A DNA stretch of 64,000 nt from an uncultured Bacteroidales bacterium (GCA_947306365.1 CAMZGD010000001.1:62001-126000), one strand, 5' to 3'; positions 16,440 through 27,137 are shown, counted from the stretch's first letter. A program made the numbers and translations. The notes: a model not told the origin generated them from the sequence alone.

Positions 16440-18227
16440 TCAATCGAGTTTGAGCACCGCCATGAACGCGGACTGGGGAACTTCCACCTGGCCGATCTGG
16501 CGCATCCGCTTCTTTCCCTGCTTCTGTTTTTCGAGCAACTTCCGCTTGCGGGTGATGTCGCCGCCGTAGCACTTGGCCGTCACGTCCTTGCGCACCTGCC
16601 GCACCGTCTCGCGGGCGATGATCTTGGCGCCGATGGCGGCCTGGATGGCGATGTCGAACTGCTGGCGCGGAATCAGCTCCTTGAGCTTTTCGCAGATCTT
16701 GCGGCCGAACTCGTAGGCGTGGTCCTGGTGGATGAGCGTCGAGAGGGCGTCGGCCGGCTCGCCGTTGAGCAGGATGTCAAGCTTCACGAGCTTGGCGGGA
16801 CGGAATCCGACCACGTGGTAGTCGAACGAGGCGTACCCCTTGGAGATGCTCTTGAGCTTGTCGTAGAAGTCGAAGACGATTTCCGACAGCGGCATCTCAT
16901 ACGTCAGTTCCACGCGGTCGGCGGTCAGGTAGTGCTCGCTCTTGAGGATGCCGCGCTTGTCGAGGCACAGCTTCATGATCGGTCCGTAGAACTCGCTCTT
17001 GCTGATGACCTGCGCCTGGATGAAGGGCTCTTCGATGTGGTCGATCAGCGTGGGGGCGGGGAGGCCGGAGGGATTGTGCACGTCGATGCAGGCCCCCTGC
17101 GTGGTATATACCTTATAAGATACGTTCGGTACCGTGGTCACCACGTCCATGTCGAATTCGCGGAACAGGCGTTCCTGCACGATCTCCATATGGAGCAGGC
17201 CGAGGAACCCGCAGCGGAAGCCGAAGCCGAGGGCCAGGGAACTCTCGGGCTCGAAGACCAGCGAGGCGTCGTTGAGCTGGAACTTCTCAAGCGAGGCGCG
17301 CAGGTCTTCGTACTGGTCGGCGGTCACGGGGAACATGCCGGCATAGAGCATCGGTTTCACGTCCTCGAAGCCGGCGATGGCTTCGCGGCATGGATTGGCC
17401 ACGTGGGTGATAGTGTCGCCTACCTTCACTTCCACGGCTGTCTTGATGCCCGAAATGATGTAGCCCACCGAGCCGCAGGGGATCTCGCCGGTAGGGCAGA
17501 GCTTCATCTTCAGCACGCCCACCTCGTCGGCCGTGTACTCCTTGCCCGTATTGACGAACTTCACGCGGTCGCCGGTGCGGATCGACCCGTTGTTGACCTT
17601 GAAGTAGGCGATGATGCCGCGGAAGGAGTTGAACACCGAGTCGAAGATCAGGGCCTGGAGCGGCGCCTGCGGATCGCCTTTCGGTGCGGGAATCCGGTCT
17701 ACGATGGCGTCGAGGATCGCGTCGACGCCTTCTCCTGTCCGGGCGGAAGCCAGCAGCACGTCGTCGGGATCGCATCCGAGCAGGTCTGTCACCTGGTCGC
17801 GCACCACGTCGACCATCGCCGCCTCCATATCGATCTTGTTGAGTACGGGAATGATCTCCAGGTCGTGTTCGATGGCCAGGTACAGGTTCGAAATGGTCTG
17901 TGCCTGGATGCCCTGCGAGGCGTCGACCACCAGCAGCGCCCCTTCGCAGGAAGCGATGGCGCGCGAGACTTCATAGGAAAAATCCACATGGCCGGGCGTG
18001 TCAATCAGGTTGAGGATGTATTTCCCGTCGCCGCGGGTATACTCCATCTGGATGGCGTGGCTCTTGATGGTGATGCCCTTTTCGCGTTCCAGGTCCATCG
18101 AGTCGAGTACCTGGTTCTCCATTTCCCGCTGCTCAAGCGTATGGGTGCGTTCCAGCAGCCGGTCGGCGAGGGTGCTCTTGCCGTGATCGATGTGCGCGAT
18201 AATGCAGAAATTCCGGATGTTTTTCAT
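16440..18227 (-). CDS. lepA: Elongation factor 4 (LepA)
   Basis: A 595-residue translational GTPase that binds ribosomes and acts in back-translocation/initiation quality control. P-loop AHIDHGKS (11-18), [17 protein letters not shown] and NKID are all canonical, and the LepA-specific C-terminal domain ([57 protein letters not shown]) is complete. I start it at ATG 18227, giving [18 protein letters not shown]; an upstream in-frame codon would add an unconserved tail and overlap the promoter. Confidence 0.97.
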   Translation of the reverse strand: MKNIRNFCIIAHIDHGKSTLADRLLERTHTLEQREMENQVLDSMDLEREKGITIKSHAIQMEYTRGDGKYILNLIDTPGHVDFSYEVSRAIASCEGALLVVDASQGIQAQTISNLYLAIEHDLEIIPVLNKIDMEAAMVDVVRDQVTDLLGCDPDDVLLASARTGEGVDAILDAIVDRIPAPKGDPQAPLQALIFDSVFNSFRGIIAYFKVNNGSIRTGDRVKFVNTGKEYTADEVGVLKMKLCPTGEIPCGSVGYIISGIKTAVEVKVGDTITHVANPCREAIAGFEDVKPMLYAGMFPVTADQYEDLRASLEKFQLNDASLVFEPESSLALGFGFRCGFLGLLHMEIVQERLFREFDMDVVTTVPNVSYKVYTTQGACIDVHNPSGLPAPTLIDHIEEPFIQAQVISKSEFYGPIMKLCLDKRGILKSEHYLTADRVELTYEMPLSEIVFDFYDKLKSISKGYASFDYHVVGFRPAKLVKLDILLNGEPADALSTLIHQDHAYEFGRKICEKLKELIPRQQFDIAIQAAIGAKIIARETVRQVRKDVTAKCYGGDITRKRKLLEKQKQGKKRMRQIGQVEVPQSAFMAVLKLD

Positions 18228-18233
18228 ACGGTG

Positions 18234-18241
18234 CAAAGATA
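18234..18241 (-). promoter_or_regulatory. -7 box of the lepA promoter
   Basis: The minus strand reads TATCTTTGC just upstream of the start codon. The box is only 6 nt from the ATG at 18227, so the mRNA would be leaderless or nearly so if this is the active promoter. No clear -33 element. Confidence 0.45.
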
Positions 18242-18330
18242 GCAAGTTTTTTTTCGGCCGGAAAACATGATTTTGCAAAATATTTTTTTAAAAATAGTAT
18301 TTTGCGATACAAGGTATTAGAATTTTTATA

Positions 18331-18339
18331 TATCTTTGC
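18331..18339 (+). promoter_or_regulatory. -7 box of the exporter operon promoter
   Basis: TATCTTTGC at 18331-18339 matches the Bacteroidetes -7 box; the predicted start is ~18345 with a leader of about 17 nt before the first ABC gene at 18362. The surrounding 70 nt are strongly AT-rich against a GC-rich background. Confidence 0.55.
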
Positions 18340-18361
18340 ATCGTAAAACAAGACGAACACA

Positions 18362-19084
<723 letters not shown>

Positions 19085-19092
19085 ACAAGGCG

Positions 19093-20364
19093 ATGAGAGA
19101 CCTTCTGCAAGAAATCTGGGAGTCGTTGCGACGCAACAAGGTGCGGACCTGCCTGACCGGCCTTGCCGTGGCTTGGGGCATCTTCATGCTGATCGTGCTC
19201 CTGGGAGCCGGCAACGGCCTGCTCAACGCGTTCCTGGCCGACGGCCTCGATTTCGCGTCCAATACGATCAATATGGGCGGCGGTGTGACCTCCAAGCCGT
19301 ATGACGGACTCAAGCAGGGCCGGTACATCCAGCTCAAGGACGAAGACACCGACCTGCTGCGGCAGCCGCCGTTTTCCGAAAAGGTGGACCTGGTCTCGAC
19401 CAATGTCAGCAAGAGCGGCTACACGATGACCTACGGCCGCCGTTACTTCAATGACGTAATCCTTTCGGGCACGATGCCGGCTGATCTCGAGATGAACCGC
19501 ATCCAGATGCTCGCCGGCCGCTTCATCAACGATAGGGATATCGCCGAGAAACGGAAGGTCATCATCATTCCGCACCTGCACGCCAAGAACTTCCTTTCCG
19601 GCGGTACCGACTACGATAAACTGGTCGGCCAGCGCGTCAAGGTCGGAAACCTGTCGTTTACCATCATCGGCGTGCGTCACGGGGCGGAGAACCAGGACGA
19701 CCGCAACCTGTATGTGCCCTACTCGACGGTGAAGTCGATGTTCGGCCTGGGCAATGACGTGGACGAGATCACCTTTTCGTTCCACGGACTGAAAACGGCG
19801 GCTGAAGGCGAGGCCTTTGAGAACCAGGTGCGCGCAACCTTCAACACGGCGCACCGCGCCGCACCCGACGACCGCCGTGCCGTCTGGATCTGGAACCGGT
19901 TCACCCAGAACCTGCAGATGGAGAAAATCAAGAGCATTCTGATCGCGGCGCTCTGGATCATCGGTCTCTTCACGCTGGTAAGCGGGATTGTGGGCGTGAG
20001 CAACATCATGCTGATCACCGTGAAGGAACGCACCCACGAGTTCGGCATCCGGAAAGCCATCGGCGCCCGGCCGGGCAACATCCTGAAACTGATCGTTACG
20101 GAAAGCGTGCTGATTACGGCCTTCTTCGGCTACATCGGCATGCTGTTGGGAATGATTGCCTGTGAAATCCTCAACATGACGGTCGGACGGTCGTCCGTCG
20201 AGATTTTCGGCCAGAGCATGAAAATGCTTGATAATCCGACCGTGGGCGTAGGCGCTGCCATCGGCGCGACGGTCGTGCTGATCGTGGCCGGCACCATCGC
20301 CGGCATCTTCCCCGCCCGTCAGGCGGCAAAAGTCAAACCCATTGAAGCACTGAGGGCCGATTGA
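19093..20364 (+). CDS. MacB/FtsX-type ABC permease, first copy
   Basis: A 423-residue permease with an N-terminal transmembrane helix (about 20-45), a large periplasmic MacB_PCD domain and three C-terminal helices ending in FPARQAAKVKPIEALRAD, the standard FtsX C-terminus. The coupling segment VKERTHEFGIRKAIGA is present. It starts 8 nt after the ATPase and is followed by a paralogue after 1 nt, so the pump is probably a heterodimer. Confidence 0.9.
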   Translation: MRDLLQEIWESLRRNKVRTCLTGLAVAWGIFMLIVLLGAGNGLLNAFLADGLDFASNTINMGGGVTSKPYDGLKQGRYIQLKDEDTDLLRQPPFSEKVDLVSTNVSKSGYTMTYGRRYFNDVILSGTMPADLEMNRIQMLAGRFINDRDIAEKRKVIIIPHLHAKNFLSGGTDYDKLVGQRVKVGNLSFTIIGVRHGAENQDDRNLYVPYSTVKSMFGLGNDVDEITFSFHGLKTAAEGEAFENQVRATFNTAHRAAPDDRRAVWIWNRFTQNLQMEKIKSILIAALWIIGLFTLVSGIVGVSNIMLITVKERTHEFGIRKAIGARPGNILKLIVTESVLITAFFGYIGMLLGMIACEILNMTVGRSSVEIFGQSMKMLDNPTVGVGAAIGATVVLIVAGTIAGIFPARQAAKVKPIEALRAD

Positions 20365-20365
20365 T

Positions 20366-21634
20366 ATGAGACACCGTTTTGACTTCGACACGTTCCGCGA
20401 GATCGGCGATTCTCTGTTCCGAAACAGACGCCGTACGATCCTGACCGGCTTCGGCATTTTCTGGGGCCTGTTTATGCTCCTGTTCCTGGTGGGTGGCGGT
20501 GCGGGTCTCAAAAAGCTGCTGGGCGCGACCTCCGAGGGATTTGCCTCCAACACGATGGTATTGATCTCCTCCAATACATCCAAGCCCTACAAGGGTATGA
20601 AGGAAGGCCGCTACTGGCAGCTCAACCGCAAGGATGTGGAACGCCTGAAACTGCTGGTGCCCGAACTCGACATCGTAGCGCCGCTGATGAACAGATGGGG
20701 GCAGAAGGCCTATTATAAAGGAAACAGTACCTCGCTTTCCATCAAGGGAATCTCAGGAAACTACGATAAGATCGAAGCGCCTTTGATGAAATACGGCCGT
20801 TTCATCAGCGATGCCGACGTGGAGCAGAACCGGAAAGTCTGCGTCGTAGGGAAACGCGTCTACAACGACCTGTTTCCGCAGGGCGGCGACCCGTGCGGTG
20901 AATTCATCCAGGTGGGATCCGTGTTCCTGCAGGTGATCGGCGTGGATTTCTCGTCCGGCAACATCAGTATCAGCGGCAATGCTTCCGAAGCGCTTCTGGT
21001 GCCCTTCTCGGTGGCGGCCCAGCTCTACCATCGGGGCGACAAGGTGGACCTCATCTGCATGACGGGCAAGCCGGGTGTCAGGATGAGTTCGCTCGAACCG
21101 CGGGTGCGCAGCATCATGGCGCGCGAGCACATGTTCGATCCGACCGACGACCAGGCGCTGATGGTCCTCAATACCGAACAGATTTTCCAGATTATCGACA
21201 ATCTTTTCCGCGGGGTGAATTTCCTCATCTGGCTGGTGGGTATCGGTACGCTGCTGGCCGGTGCCGTAGGCGTGAGCAATATCATGATGGTGACGGTACG
21301 CGAACGGACCGTCGAAATCGGGATCCGCCGGGCCATCGGCGCCGTGCCGCGCGACATCCTCTCGCAGATTATCTCGGAGAGCGTGGTGCTGACGCTGGCA
21401 GCCGGCAGTGCGGGCATCGTCTTCTCGGTATTGCTGCTCAATGTATTTGAGAAGATTGTCAATGCACTTGCCAAAGAGGCGGAGATGGTGTCGGAGCACA
21501 TCCCCTTCCAGATCTCCTTCTGGACGGCCATCCTGGCCGCGCTGCTGCTCGGCGTGCTGGGTGTGCTGGCCGGACTGGCGCCCGCCCTGCGCGCGATGCG
21601 CGTGAAACCCGTGGACGCGATGCGGGATGAATAG
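20366..21634 (+). CDS. MacB/FtsX-type ABC permease, second copy
   Basis: A 422-residue paralogue of the preceding permease with the same layout: N-terminal helix, periplasmic domain, three C-terminal helices and the VRERTVEIGIRRAIGAVPRDIL coupling region, ending APALRAMRVKPVDAMRDE. The N-terminal RFDFDTFREIGDSLFRNRRRTILTGFGIFWG segment is typical of Bacteroidetes members. Both copies keep similar spacing of motifs, consistent with ancient duplication. Confidence 0.9.
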   Translation: MRHRFDFDTFREIGDSLFRNRRRTILTGFGIFWGLFMLLFLVGGGAGLKKLLGATSEGFASNTMVLISSNTSKPYKGMKEGRYWQLNRKDVERLKLLVPELDIVAPLMNRWGQKAYYKGNSTSLSIKGISGNYDKIEAPLMKYGRFISDADVEQNRKVCVVGKRVYNDLFPQGGDPCGEFIQVGSVFLQVIGVDFSSGNISISGNASEALLVPFSVAAQLYHRGDKVDLICMTGKPGVRMSSLEPRVRSIMAREHMFDPTDDQALMVLNTEQIFQIIDNLFRGVNFLIWLVGIGTLLAGAVGVSNIMMVTVRERTVEIGIRRAIGAVPRDILSQIISESVVLTLAAGSAGIVFSVLLLNVFEKIVNALAKEAEMVSEHIPFQISFWTAILAALLLGVLGVLAGLAPALRAMRVKPVDAMRDE

Positions 21635-21665
21635 AAAACGAAAGACAATATAATAATCGTATCAT

Positions 21666-22760
21666 ATGAAAAAAGTATTCAAGTACATCGTGGTGGCGCT
21701 GATCGCCATCGTCTTCCTGGGCACTTTCATCTTTCTCTTCGTGAAGTCGAAACCGAAGGAAGTGAAATATCACGAACTGACCGCCGGGCTGAACGACATC
21801 CAGCGCACGGCCGTGGTCACCGGCAAGATCGAGCCGCGTAACGAAGTGAACATCAAGCCGCAGATCAACGGCATCATCGCCGAGCTGTACAAGGAGGCGG
21901 GCCAGCAGGTGGAGCGGGGCGAAGTCATCGCCAAGTTGACGGTGATTCCCGACATGGGTTCCCTAAGTTCCGCACAGAGCCGCGTGCGACTGGCCGAGAT
22001 CAATCTCAAGCAGGCGGCGACCAACCTCGAGCGCGAGAAGGCGCTGTATGCGCAGAACCTGGTGAGCGCCGAGGACTACGACAAGGTGCAGCAGGCCTAC
22101 AACCAGGCGGTCGAGGAACGTTCCGCCGCCCAGGACGCCCTGGAAGTGATCCGCGACGGCGTGTCGAAGTCGAACGCCAAGTCGAGTTCTACGCTGGTCC
22201 GCTCGACCGTCACCGGCCTGATCCTCGACATCCCCGTGAAGGTGGGCAACTCCGTGATCCAGGCCAACACGATGAACGACGGTACGACGGTGGCGACGGT
22301 CGCCAATATGAACGACCTGATTTTCGACGGGCAGATCGACGAAACCGAGGTCGGCTCGCTGGCCGAAGGCATGCCGGTCGTCATCACGATCGGCGCCCTG
22401 CAGGATTATTCGTTCGACGCCACGCTCGAGTACATCGCCCCGAAAGCGGTGGAGAACAACGGTTCCAACCAGTTTGAAATCAAGGCGGCCGTGAAGACAG
22501 ATCCGGCCAAGACCATCCGTTCCGGCTATAGCGCCAATGCCGAAATCGTGCTGCAGCGGGCCGAACAGGTGCTGTCGGTGTCGGAGAGTGCGCTGGAATT
22601 CGCCGGCGACTCGACGTTCGTCTATCTGAAGGGTGCCGACGGCGCCTTCACCCGGACGCTGGTGAAGACCGGTGTCAGCGACGGCCTCAACATTGAAATC
22701 AAGGACGGCCTCAAGGAAGGCGACATCGTCCGCGGCAACCAGATCATCGAGGAAAAGTAG
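21666..22760 (+). CDS. Membrane-fusion (HlyD/MacA-type) adaptor of the exporter
   Basis: A 364-residue periplasmic adaptor with an N-terminal membrane anchor (residues ~5-26), a lipoyl/barrel-sandwich half starting TGKIEPRNEVNIKPQINGIIAEL, an alpha-helical hairpin around residues 95-155, then the second lipoyl half (TGLILDIPVKVGNSV) and a C-terminal beta-barrel ending GLKEGDIVRGNQII. It links the inner-membrane permeases to the outer-membrane channel encoded by the next gene, 1 nt downstream. Confidence 0.92.
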   Translation: MKKVFKYIVVALIAIVFLGTFIFLFVKSKPKEVKYHELTAGLNDIQRTAVVTGKIEPRNEVNIKPQINGIIAELYKEAGQQVERGEVIAKLTVIPDMGSLSSAQSRVRLAEINLKQAATNLEREKALYAQNLVSAEDYDKVQQAYNQAVEERSAAQDALEVIRDGVSKSNAKSSSTLVRSTVTGLILDIPVKVGNSVIQANTMNDGTTVATVANMNDLIFDGQIDETEVGSLAEGMPVVITIGALQDYSFDATLEYIAPKAVENNGSNQFEIKAAVKTDPAKTIRSGYSANAEIVLQRAEQVLSVSESALEFAGDSTFVYLKGADGAFTRTLVKTGVSDGLNIEIKDGLKEGDIVRGNQIIEEK

Positions 22761-22761
22761 T

Positions 22762-24090
22762 ATGAAAAAGACCGTTTTGCTCACCCTGTTCCTGACGGCT
22801 GCGGCAGCCGCGGGCGCGCAGCCTGCCCCGGGAACGCCCTGGACCCTGCAGGAATGCATCGGGTATGCGCTCGACCACAACCTCAGCGTGCAGCAGAGCG
22901 CCCTTCAGCTCGAGCAGCGGGCCGTGGAACTCAACACGGCCGAGAACAGCCGCCTGCCCGGCGTGTCCGGCGGCGCGTCCCAGAACTTCTCGTTCGGCCG
23001 CGGCCTGACGGAAGACAACACGTACGCAAACGCCAACACGACCAACACGTCGTTCAGCCTGGGTGCCGACATGACGCTGTTCAACGGATTCCGTACACGC
23101 AACAACATCGCCCTGGGCAAGCTGAACCTCGCGGCGGCGACGGCCGACCTGGAAAAGGCCCGCGACGACATCCGCGTGGCCGTGGCCCAGGCCTACGTGC
23201 AGATCCTCTACAACCGGGAGATCCGCGACGTGGCGCTGCGGCAGGTGGAGATCGATTCGCAGCAGGTGGTCCGGCTGGAAGCGCTGCAGGCTAACGGCAA
23301 GTCGACGGCCGCGGACGTGGCCGCCCAGCGGGCTTCGCTCGCGCAGAGCCGCCTGACCGCCGTCCAGGCCGAAAACAACCTGTCGCTCGCCCGCCTCGAC
23401 CTCGCCCAGCTACTCGAACTGCCGTCGCCCGAAGGGTTCGACGTGACGGTTCCGGCCGGAGACCTCCTGGCCCTCCCGCTTCCCGCCGGCCCGGAAATGG
23501 TCTACGAAGAAGCCGTGGACTGCAAGCCCGCCGTGCAGGCCGAAGAGACCCGGCTGGCCTATGCGGCGCGCAACATCGACCTGGCCCGTGGCGGCTACCT
23601 TCCGTCGCTGTCGCTGAGCGGAGGGCTCGGCACGAACTATTATACGAGTTCCGGCTATGCCGGCCGGAAGTTCTTCGACCAGCTGAGCAATAATTTCAGC
23701 CAGTATGTCGGCCTGTCGCTCAACGTGCCGGTGTTCTCGCGCTACGCCACGCGCAACCAGGTGAAAAGCGCGCGGATCAGTTACAACGCCCAGCAGCTGC
23801 AGCTCGAAAACGTGAAGAAACAGCTCTATAAGGAGATCCAGCAGGCCTGGTACAACGCTGTTTCCGCGCGGAGCAAGTTCGAGAGCAGCACGCAGGCCGC
23901 TTCGGCCGCTTCCGAGAGCTTCGCCCTTGCCACGGCGAAATACGAGAACGGCAAGTCTTCCATCACGGAATTCAACGAAGCGAAAAACCAATACCTCAAG
24001 GCCCGCTCCGACCTGGCGCAGGCCCGTTACGAATACCTTTACCAAAGCCGGCTGCTCGATTTCTATCGGGGCCGCGACCTGACGCTATGA
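22762..24090 (+). CDS. TolC-family outer-membrane efflux protein
   Basis: A 442-residue outer-membrane factor: signal peptide MKKTVLLTLFLTAAAAAGAQ, then WTLQECIGYALDHNLSVQQS and two OEP repeats rich in Ala/Gln/Glu helices (for example KLNLAAATADLEKARDDIRVAVAQAYVQILYNREI and KYENGKSSITEFNEAKNQYLKARSDL). I start it at ATG 22762, which directly follows the adaptor stop and begins a proper signal peptide. It completes the tripartite pump. Its stop overlaps the next gene by 4 nt. Confidence 0.92.
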   Translation: MKKTVLLTLFLTAAAAAGAQPAPGTPWTLQECIGYALDHNLSVQQSALQLEQRAVELNTAENSRLPGVSGGASQNFSFGRGLTEDNTYANANTTNTSFSLGADMTLFNGFRTRNNIALGKLNLAAATADLEKARDDIRVAVAQAYVQILYNREIRDVALRQVEIDSQQVVRLEALQANGKSTAADVAAQRASLAQSRLTAVQAENNLSLARLDLAQLLELPSPEGFDVTVPAGDLLALPLPAGPEMVYEEAVDCKPAVQAEETRLAYAARNIDLARGGYLPSLSLSGGLGTNYYTSSGYAGRKFFDQLSNNFSQYVGLSLNVPVFSRYATRNQVKSARISYNAQQLQLENVKKQLYKEIQQAWYNAVSARSKFESSTQAASAASESFALATAKYENGKSSITEFNEAKNQYLKARSDLAQARYEYLYQSRLLDFYRGRDLTL

Positions 24091-24665
24091 AAAAAACCAT
24101 CAACATCGGCCTCGGCGGAAAGAGCTTCATCATGGATGAAGACGCGCACGACCGCCTTCGCAATTACCTCGACACGTTCCGTTCGCGGCTTACGGGCGAA
24201 CAGGGCAGCGAGGTGATGGACGACATCGAAGCCCGCATCGCGGAACTTCTGCTCTCGACACTCGGTTCCGGCCATCAGTCCGTAAGCCTGGCCCTCGTGA
24301 ACCGGATTACCGCACAACTCGGCATGCCCGACGGAAAACCCGAATTTGAAAACGACAACGAAAACGAAGAAAACAAGGAGGAACAAACGATGAGCAAACC
24401 TGTCAAAAAACTCTATCTGGATGTGGAAGACCGCAAGATCGGCGGTGTATGCAGCGGTCTGGCGGCCTATTTCGACATCGACGTCACCCTGGTCCGGATC
24501 ATTTTCCTGGCCTGCCTGTTCGGGGCCGGCTTCGGATTCTGGCTGTATATCATCATCTGGATCGTTGCGCCCCGGGCGCTGACGCCTGCCCAGAAATGTG
24601 AACTTCGCGGTTGGGAAACGACGGCCGAAAACCTGGCCCTGTTTACCGACAGCTCCAAACGATAA
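24087..24665 (+). CDS. HAAS-like/PspC domain membrane protein, short paralogue
   Basis: A 192-residue protein in two parts. Residues 1-~80 form a small helical domain (MDEDAHDRLRNYLDTFRSRL, MDDIEARIAELLL, then an LGMP end), which resembles the HAAS domain often encoded beside PadR regulators. Residues ~105-170 form a PspC domain: KLYLDVEDRKIGGVCSGLAAYFDIDVTLVRIIF followed by two hydrophobic stretches. It overlaps the TolC gene by 4 nt and precedes a PadR gene, so the envelope-stress module is tied to the exporter operon. Confidence 0.8.
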   Translation: MKKTINIGLGGKSFIMDEDAHDRLRNYLDTFRSRLTGEQGSEVMDDIEARIAELLLSTLGSGHQSVSLALVNRITAQLGMPDGKPEFENDNENEENKEEQTMSKPVKKLYLDVEDRKIGGVCSGLAAYFDIDVTLVRIIFLACLFGAGFGFWLYIIIWIVAPRALTPAQKCELRGWETTAENLALFTDSSKR

Positions 24666-24669
24666 GGCG

Positions 24670-25002
24670 ATGACTGAAATCAACACGGACAACGTGCGGT
24701 CCCAAATGCGGAAAGGGGTGCTGGAATACTGCATCCTGAGCATCCTGGACAAGCAGGAGGCCTATGCTTCCTCGATCATCGAGGCGCTCAAGGACGCCAA
24801 CATGATCGTGGTGGAAGGCACCCTCTATCCGCTGCTGATCCGCCTCAAGAACCAGGGATCGCTGACGTACCGCTGGGAGGAATCCCCGCAGGGGCCTCCG
24901 CGGAAATATTATTGTATCAGCGAAGCGGGTCGTGCCGTGCTCAAGGAGATGGACGCCTCGTGGAGCGATCTTGTAGAAACCATTAAAACACTGAAGCAAT
25001 GA
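24670..25002 (+). CDS. PadR-family transcriptional regulator
   Basis: A 110-residue winged-helix protein: QMRKGVLEYCILSILDKQEAYASSIIEAL, then NMIVVEGTLYPLLIRLKNQGSLTYRWEESPQGPPRKYYCISEAGRAVL, the full PadR signature. I start it at ATG 24670 (MTEINTDNVRSQ) because the upstream open frame belongs to the PspC gene. It lies between two PspC/HAAS-type genes and overlaps the second by 4 nt. PadR proteins are usually autorepressors responding to envelope or chemical stress, so it probably controls this operon. Confidence 0.93.
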   Translation: MTEINTDNVRSQMRKGVLEYCILSILDKQEAYASSIIEALKDANMIVVEGTLYPLLIRLKNQGSLTYRWEESPQGPPRKYYCISEAGRAVLKEMDASWSDLVETIKTLKQ

Positions 25003-26003
25003 CGGAAGTTGAGAAAGTAAGCATCGGCGGGTATGCCTTTACGCTCGAAGTGGGGGCCTACGCCATTGTCAAACAGTACCTGGATGAGCTGAGTGCGCAT
25101 TATTCCGGCCTGGAAGGCGGCGCGGAAGTGATGGAAGGCATCGAGGAACGGATGGCGGAGCTGCTCTATGAGAAATGCGCCGACGACGGCGTGGCCTCCG
25201 TGGAGGAAGTCCGGGAGATCATCGATGTCCTCGGGAAACCGTCGGCCATCGAGTCGGACGACGACCCCCAGCCGAAACGTCCGGAAAGCGACGTGACGGA
25301 TGAGAGGCCGAAGGGCAGGAAACGGCTCTACCGCGATCCGACCAACAAGATGCTGGGCGGTGTGTGCAGCGGCCTGGCCGCCTACTTCAAATGCGACGTG
25401 GTGCTGATCCGCATCATCTTCATCGGCCTGGCCCTCCTGACCTGCGTGGTGAAATGCCACGTGGAGAACAAGCATCTCGAGAATTTCACGCTGAACCTGT
25501 GGGCCCCCGTGGTGTACATCATTCTCTGGATTGCGATGCCCGAGGCGCGGACCGTGCAGCAGCGCTGGCAGATGGGCGTTTCGAATCCGCCGGCGGGTGC
25601 GGTGCCGGTACGCGGCAGCGAGCCGGCCGGCTCCGGTCTGGGCCGCGTGTTGCGCATCATCATCGGGATTTGCCTGATGCTGACGGCCGTTTGTGGCCTG
25701 ACATTCCTTTTGGCCGCGTTGTCCGGATTCTCGCCGTTCACGATTTTCGATTCGCCGCTGGATATTCTGGCTGCGGATAAGACATTCCCCTTGCTCTCGT
25801 CGACCTTTTATCGGGTGTTGTTCCTGCTGTTCTGCTTCCTTCCCGGCATCGGGATGCTCTATGGCGGCATCATGCTGCTCTTTGACCTCAAGTCGCCGTC
25901 GTGGCGGCCGGGTCTCGTCATCTTCATGGTATGGTTCATCGTCCTGACCGTTTTGACAGTCCTGACCCTGATGGGCCTGTTCCCCCTGGGCATTTTTGAT
26001 TAA
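24999..26003 (+). CDS. HAAS-like/PspC domain membrane protein, long paralogue
   Basis: A 334-residue relative of the protein at 24087. It has the same N-terminal helical domain (YAIVKQYLDELSAHYSGLEGGAEVMEGIEERMAELL), a PspC domain (KRLYRDPTNKMLGGVCSGLAAYFKCDVVLIRIIF) and then a longer membrane part with about five more hydrophobic segments. An unusual hydrophilic insert, CVVKCHVENKHLENF, follows the first PspC helix. The N-terminal domain presumably contacts PadR. Part of the same operon. Confidence 0.82.
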   Translation: MTEVEKVSIGGYAFTLEVGAYAIVKQYLDELSAHYSGLEGGAEVMEGIEERMAELLYEKCADDGVASVEEVREIIDVLGKPSAIESDDDPQPKRPESDVTDERPKGRKRLYRDPTNKMLGGVCSGLAAYFKCDVVLIRIIFIGLALLTCVVKCHVENKHLENFTLNLWAPVVYIILWIAMPEARTVQQRWQMGVSNPPAGAVPVRGSEPAGSGLGRVLRIIIGICLMLTAVCGLTFLLAALSGFSPFTIFDSPLDILAADKTFPLLSSTFYRVLFLLFCFLPGIGMLYGGIMLLFDLKSPSWRPGLVIFMVWFIVLTVLTVLTLMGLFPLGIFD

Positions 26004-26019
26004 AACAAATTGCAGCACT

Positions 26020-26709
26020 ATGAGAAAAGTCATCTGTCTGGCAATTGCGGCCCTCCTTTGCGCTTCCTGCATACAGGTCAATATGAACAAAGTGAAAGGG
26101 AAGAACATCCTCAGGGGAGAAGGCGCTGTTATCACTCAAACGTTTGATTTCAAGGATTTTGATGCCATCTGCGTCTATGGGGGCGCGGACATCGAATTCA
26201 CCCAGTCCGACACGTGGGAGGTTTCGCTCAAAACGCAGGAAAACATTTTCGACCATCTCGATTACAAAGTTGAGGATGGCGTTCTTATGATTCAGGCAGA
26301 GCATTTCCATACGATTATCGCGAAGGCGTATGACCTGACGATCCGGGCTCCGGAGTTGAGGCGCATCGAAGTGAACGGTGCCGGGGACGTCAATGTTCCG
26401 GCCGGCATACATAGCGAGGGCGACATCGAAATCGAGGTGAACGGAGCCGGGGATCTTGATTTTACCGGGATCGTGTGCCGTGACTTGAAGATCGAAGCCA
26501 ACGGCGCCGGTGACATCGACGCGACCGGGCTCGATGTCCAGGCGCTGATAATCGAGATCAGCGGCATCGGCGACGTGTGTGTAGCCGGAAAGGCCGAAAC
26601 AGCCACCTTCGACGTAGCCGGTATCGGCGACATCGACGCGCGCGGACTCACCGTGGCCGGAGAAGTGAACAGGAATTCGGCCGGCATCGCGCGGATCCGT
26701 GTCAAATAG
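26020..26709 (+). CDS. GIN-domain (DUF2807) lipoprotein
   Basis: A 229-residue lipoprotein: signal peptide MRKVICLAIAALLCAS with a lipobox ending in C at residue 18, then a repeat-rich beta-helix typical of the head GIN domain (VNGAGDVNVPAG, VNGAGDLDFTG, ANGAGDIDATG, ISGIGDVCVAG, VAGIGDIDARG). The G-x-G-D repeats are plainly visible at about 20-residue spacing. GIN proteins commonly accompany PspC/PadR genes in Bacteroidetes; their biochemical role is unknown. A terminator follows, so it is the last gene of the exporter/stress operon. Confidence 0.88.
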   Translation: MRKVICLAIAALLCASCIQVNMNKVKGKNILRGEGAVITQTFDFKDFDAICVYGGADIEFTQSDTWEVSLKTQENIFDHLDYKVEDGVLMIQAEHFHTIIAKAYDLTIRAPELRRIEVNGAGDVNVPAGIHSEGDIEIEVNGAGDLDFTGIVCRDLKIEANGAGDIDATGLDVQALIIEISGIGDVCVAGKAETATFDVAGIGDIDARGLTVAGEVNRNSAGIARIRVK

Positions 26710-26739
26710 GCTGTCGGCCCGATAGTCGTCTATAGGAAA

Positions 26740-26773
26740 AAGGGCGGCCGAGTCATTTGACTTGGCCGCCCTT
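26740..26773. terminator. Strong bidirectional terminator
   Basis: AAGGGCGGCC (26740-26749) pairs with GGCCGCCCTT (26764-26773), extended by AGTCA/TGACT in the loop. It separates the GIN-domain gene (plus) from secG (minus) and can serve both converging operons. Confidence 0.9.
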
Positions 26774-26795
26774 GCCTGTCGTCAGGCCTCTCCGG

Positions 26796-27134
26796 TTATT
26801 CTTCCGTTTCCGGAGCGGTGGTGGTCATCGGGATTTCCGGGGTGCCTTCCACCGGGACCGTCTGCTCGATCTGGGTCTTGATGTTGGAGTGGCGCGAGCT
26901 GCGCTGCGGGATCACGAACGTAGCCACGACACTCAGGACAATGATGATGGCGGCCAGCGTCCAGGTCGCCTTCTCGAGGAAGTCGGCCGTCTGGCGCACG
27001 CCGAAGGTCTGGTTGCCCGTTGCGAAGTTGGCTGCCAGTCCGCCGCCCTTGGAATTTTGGAGAAGGACGACGATGGTCAGGAGGATACTCGCGATCACGA
27101 TGACGATGGAGAGGGTGATATATGCTGCTTGCAT
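26796..27134 (-). CDS. secG: Protein translocase subunit SecG
   Basis: A 112-residue inner-membrane protein with two hydrophobic segments (residues ~5-25 and ~58-78) separated by the conserved LLQNSKGGGLAANF...GVRQTADFLEKATW block of SecG. It assists SecYEG translocation. The Thr/Glu-rich C-terminal tail is typical of Bacteroidetes. It is the last gene of the sigma-54 activator-lptE cluster. Confidence 0.95.
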   Translation of the reverse strand: MQAAYITLSIVIVIASILLTIVVLLQNSKGGGLAANFATGNQTFGVRQTADFLEKATWTLAAIIIVLSVVATFVIPQRSSRHSNIKTQIEQTVPVEGTPEIPMTTTAPETEE

Positions 27135-27137
27135 GGC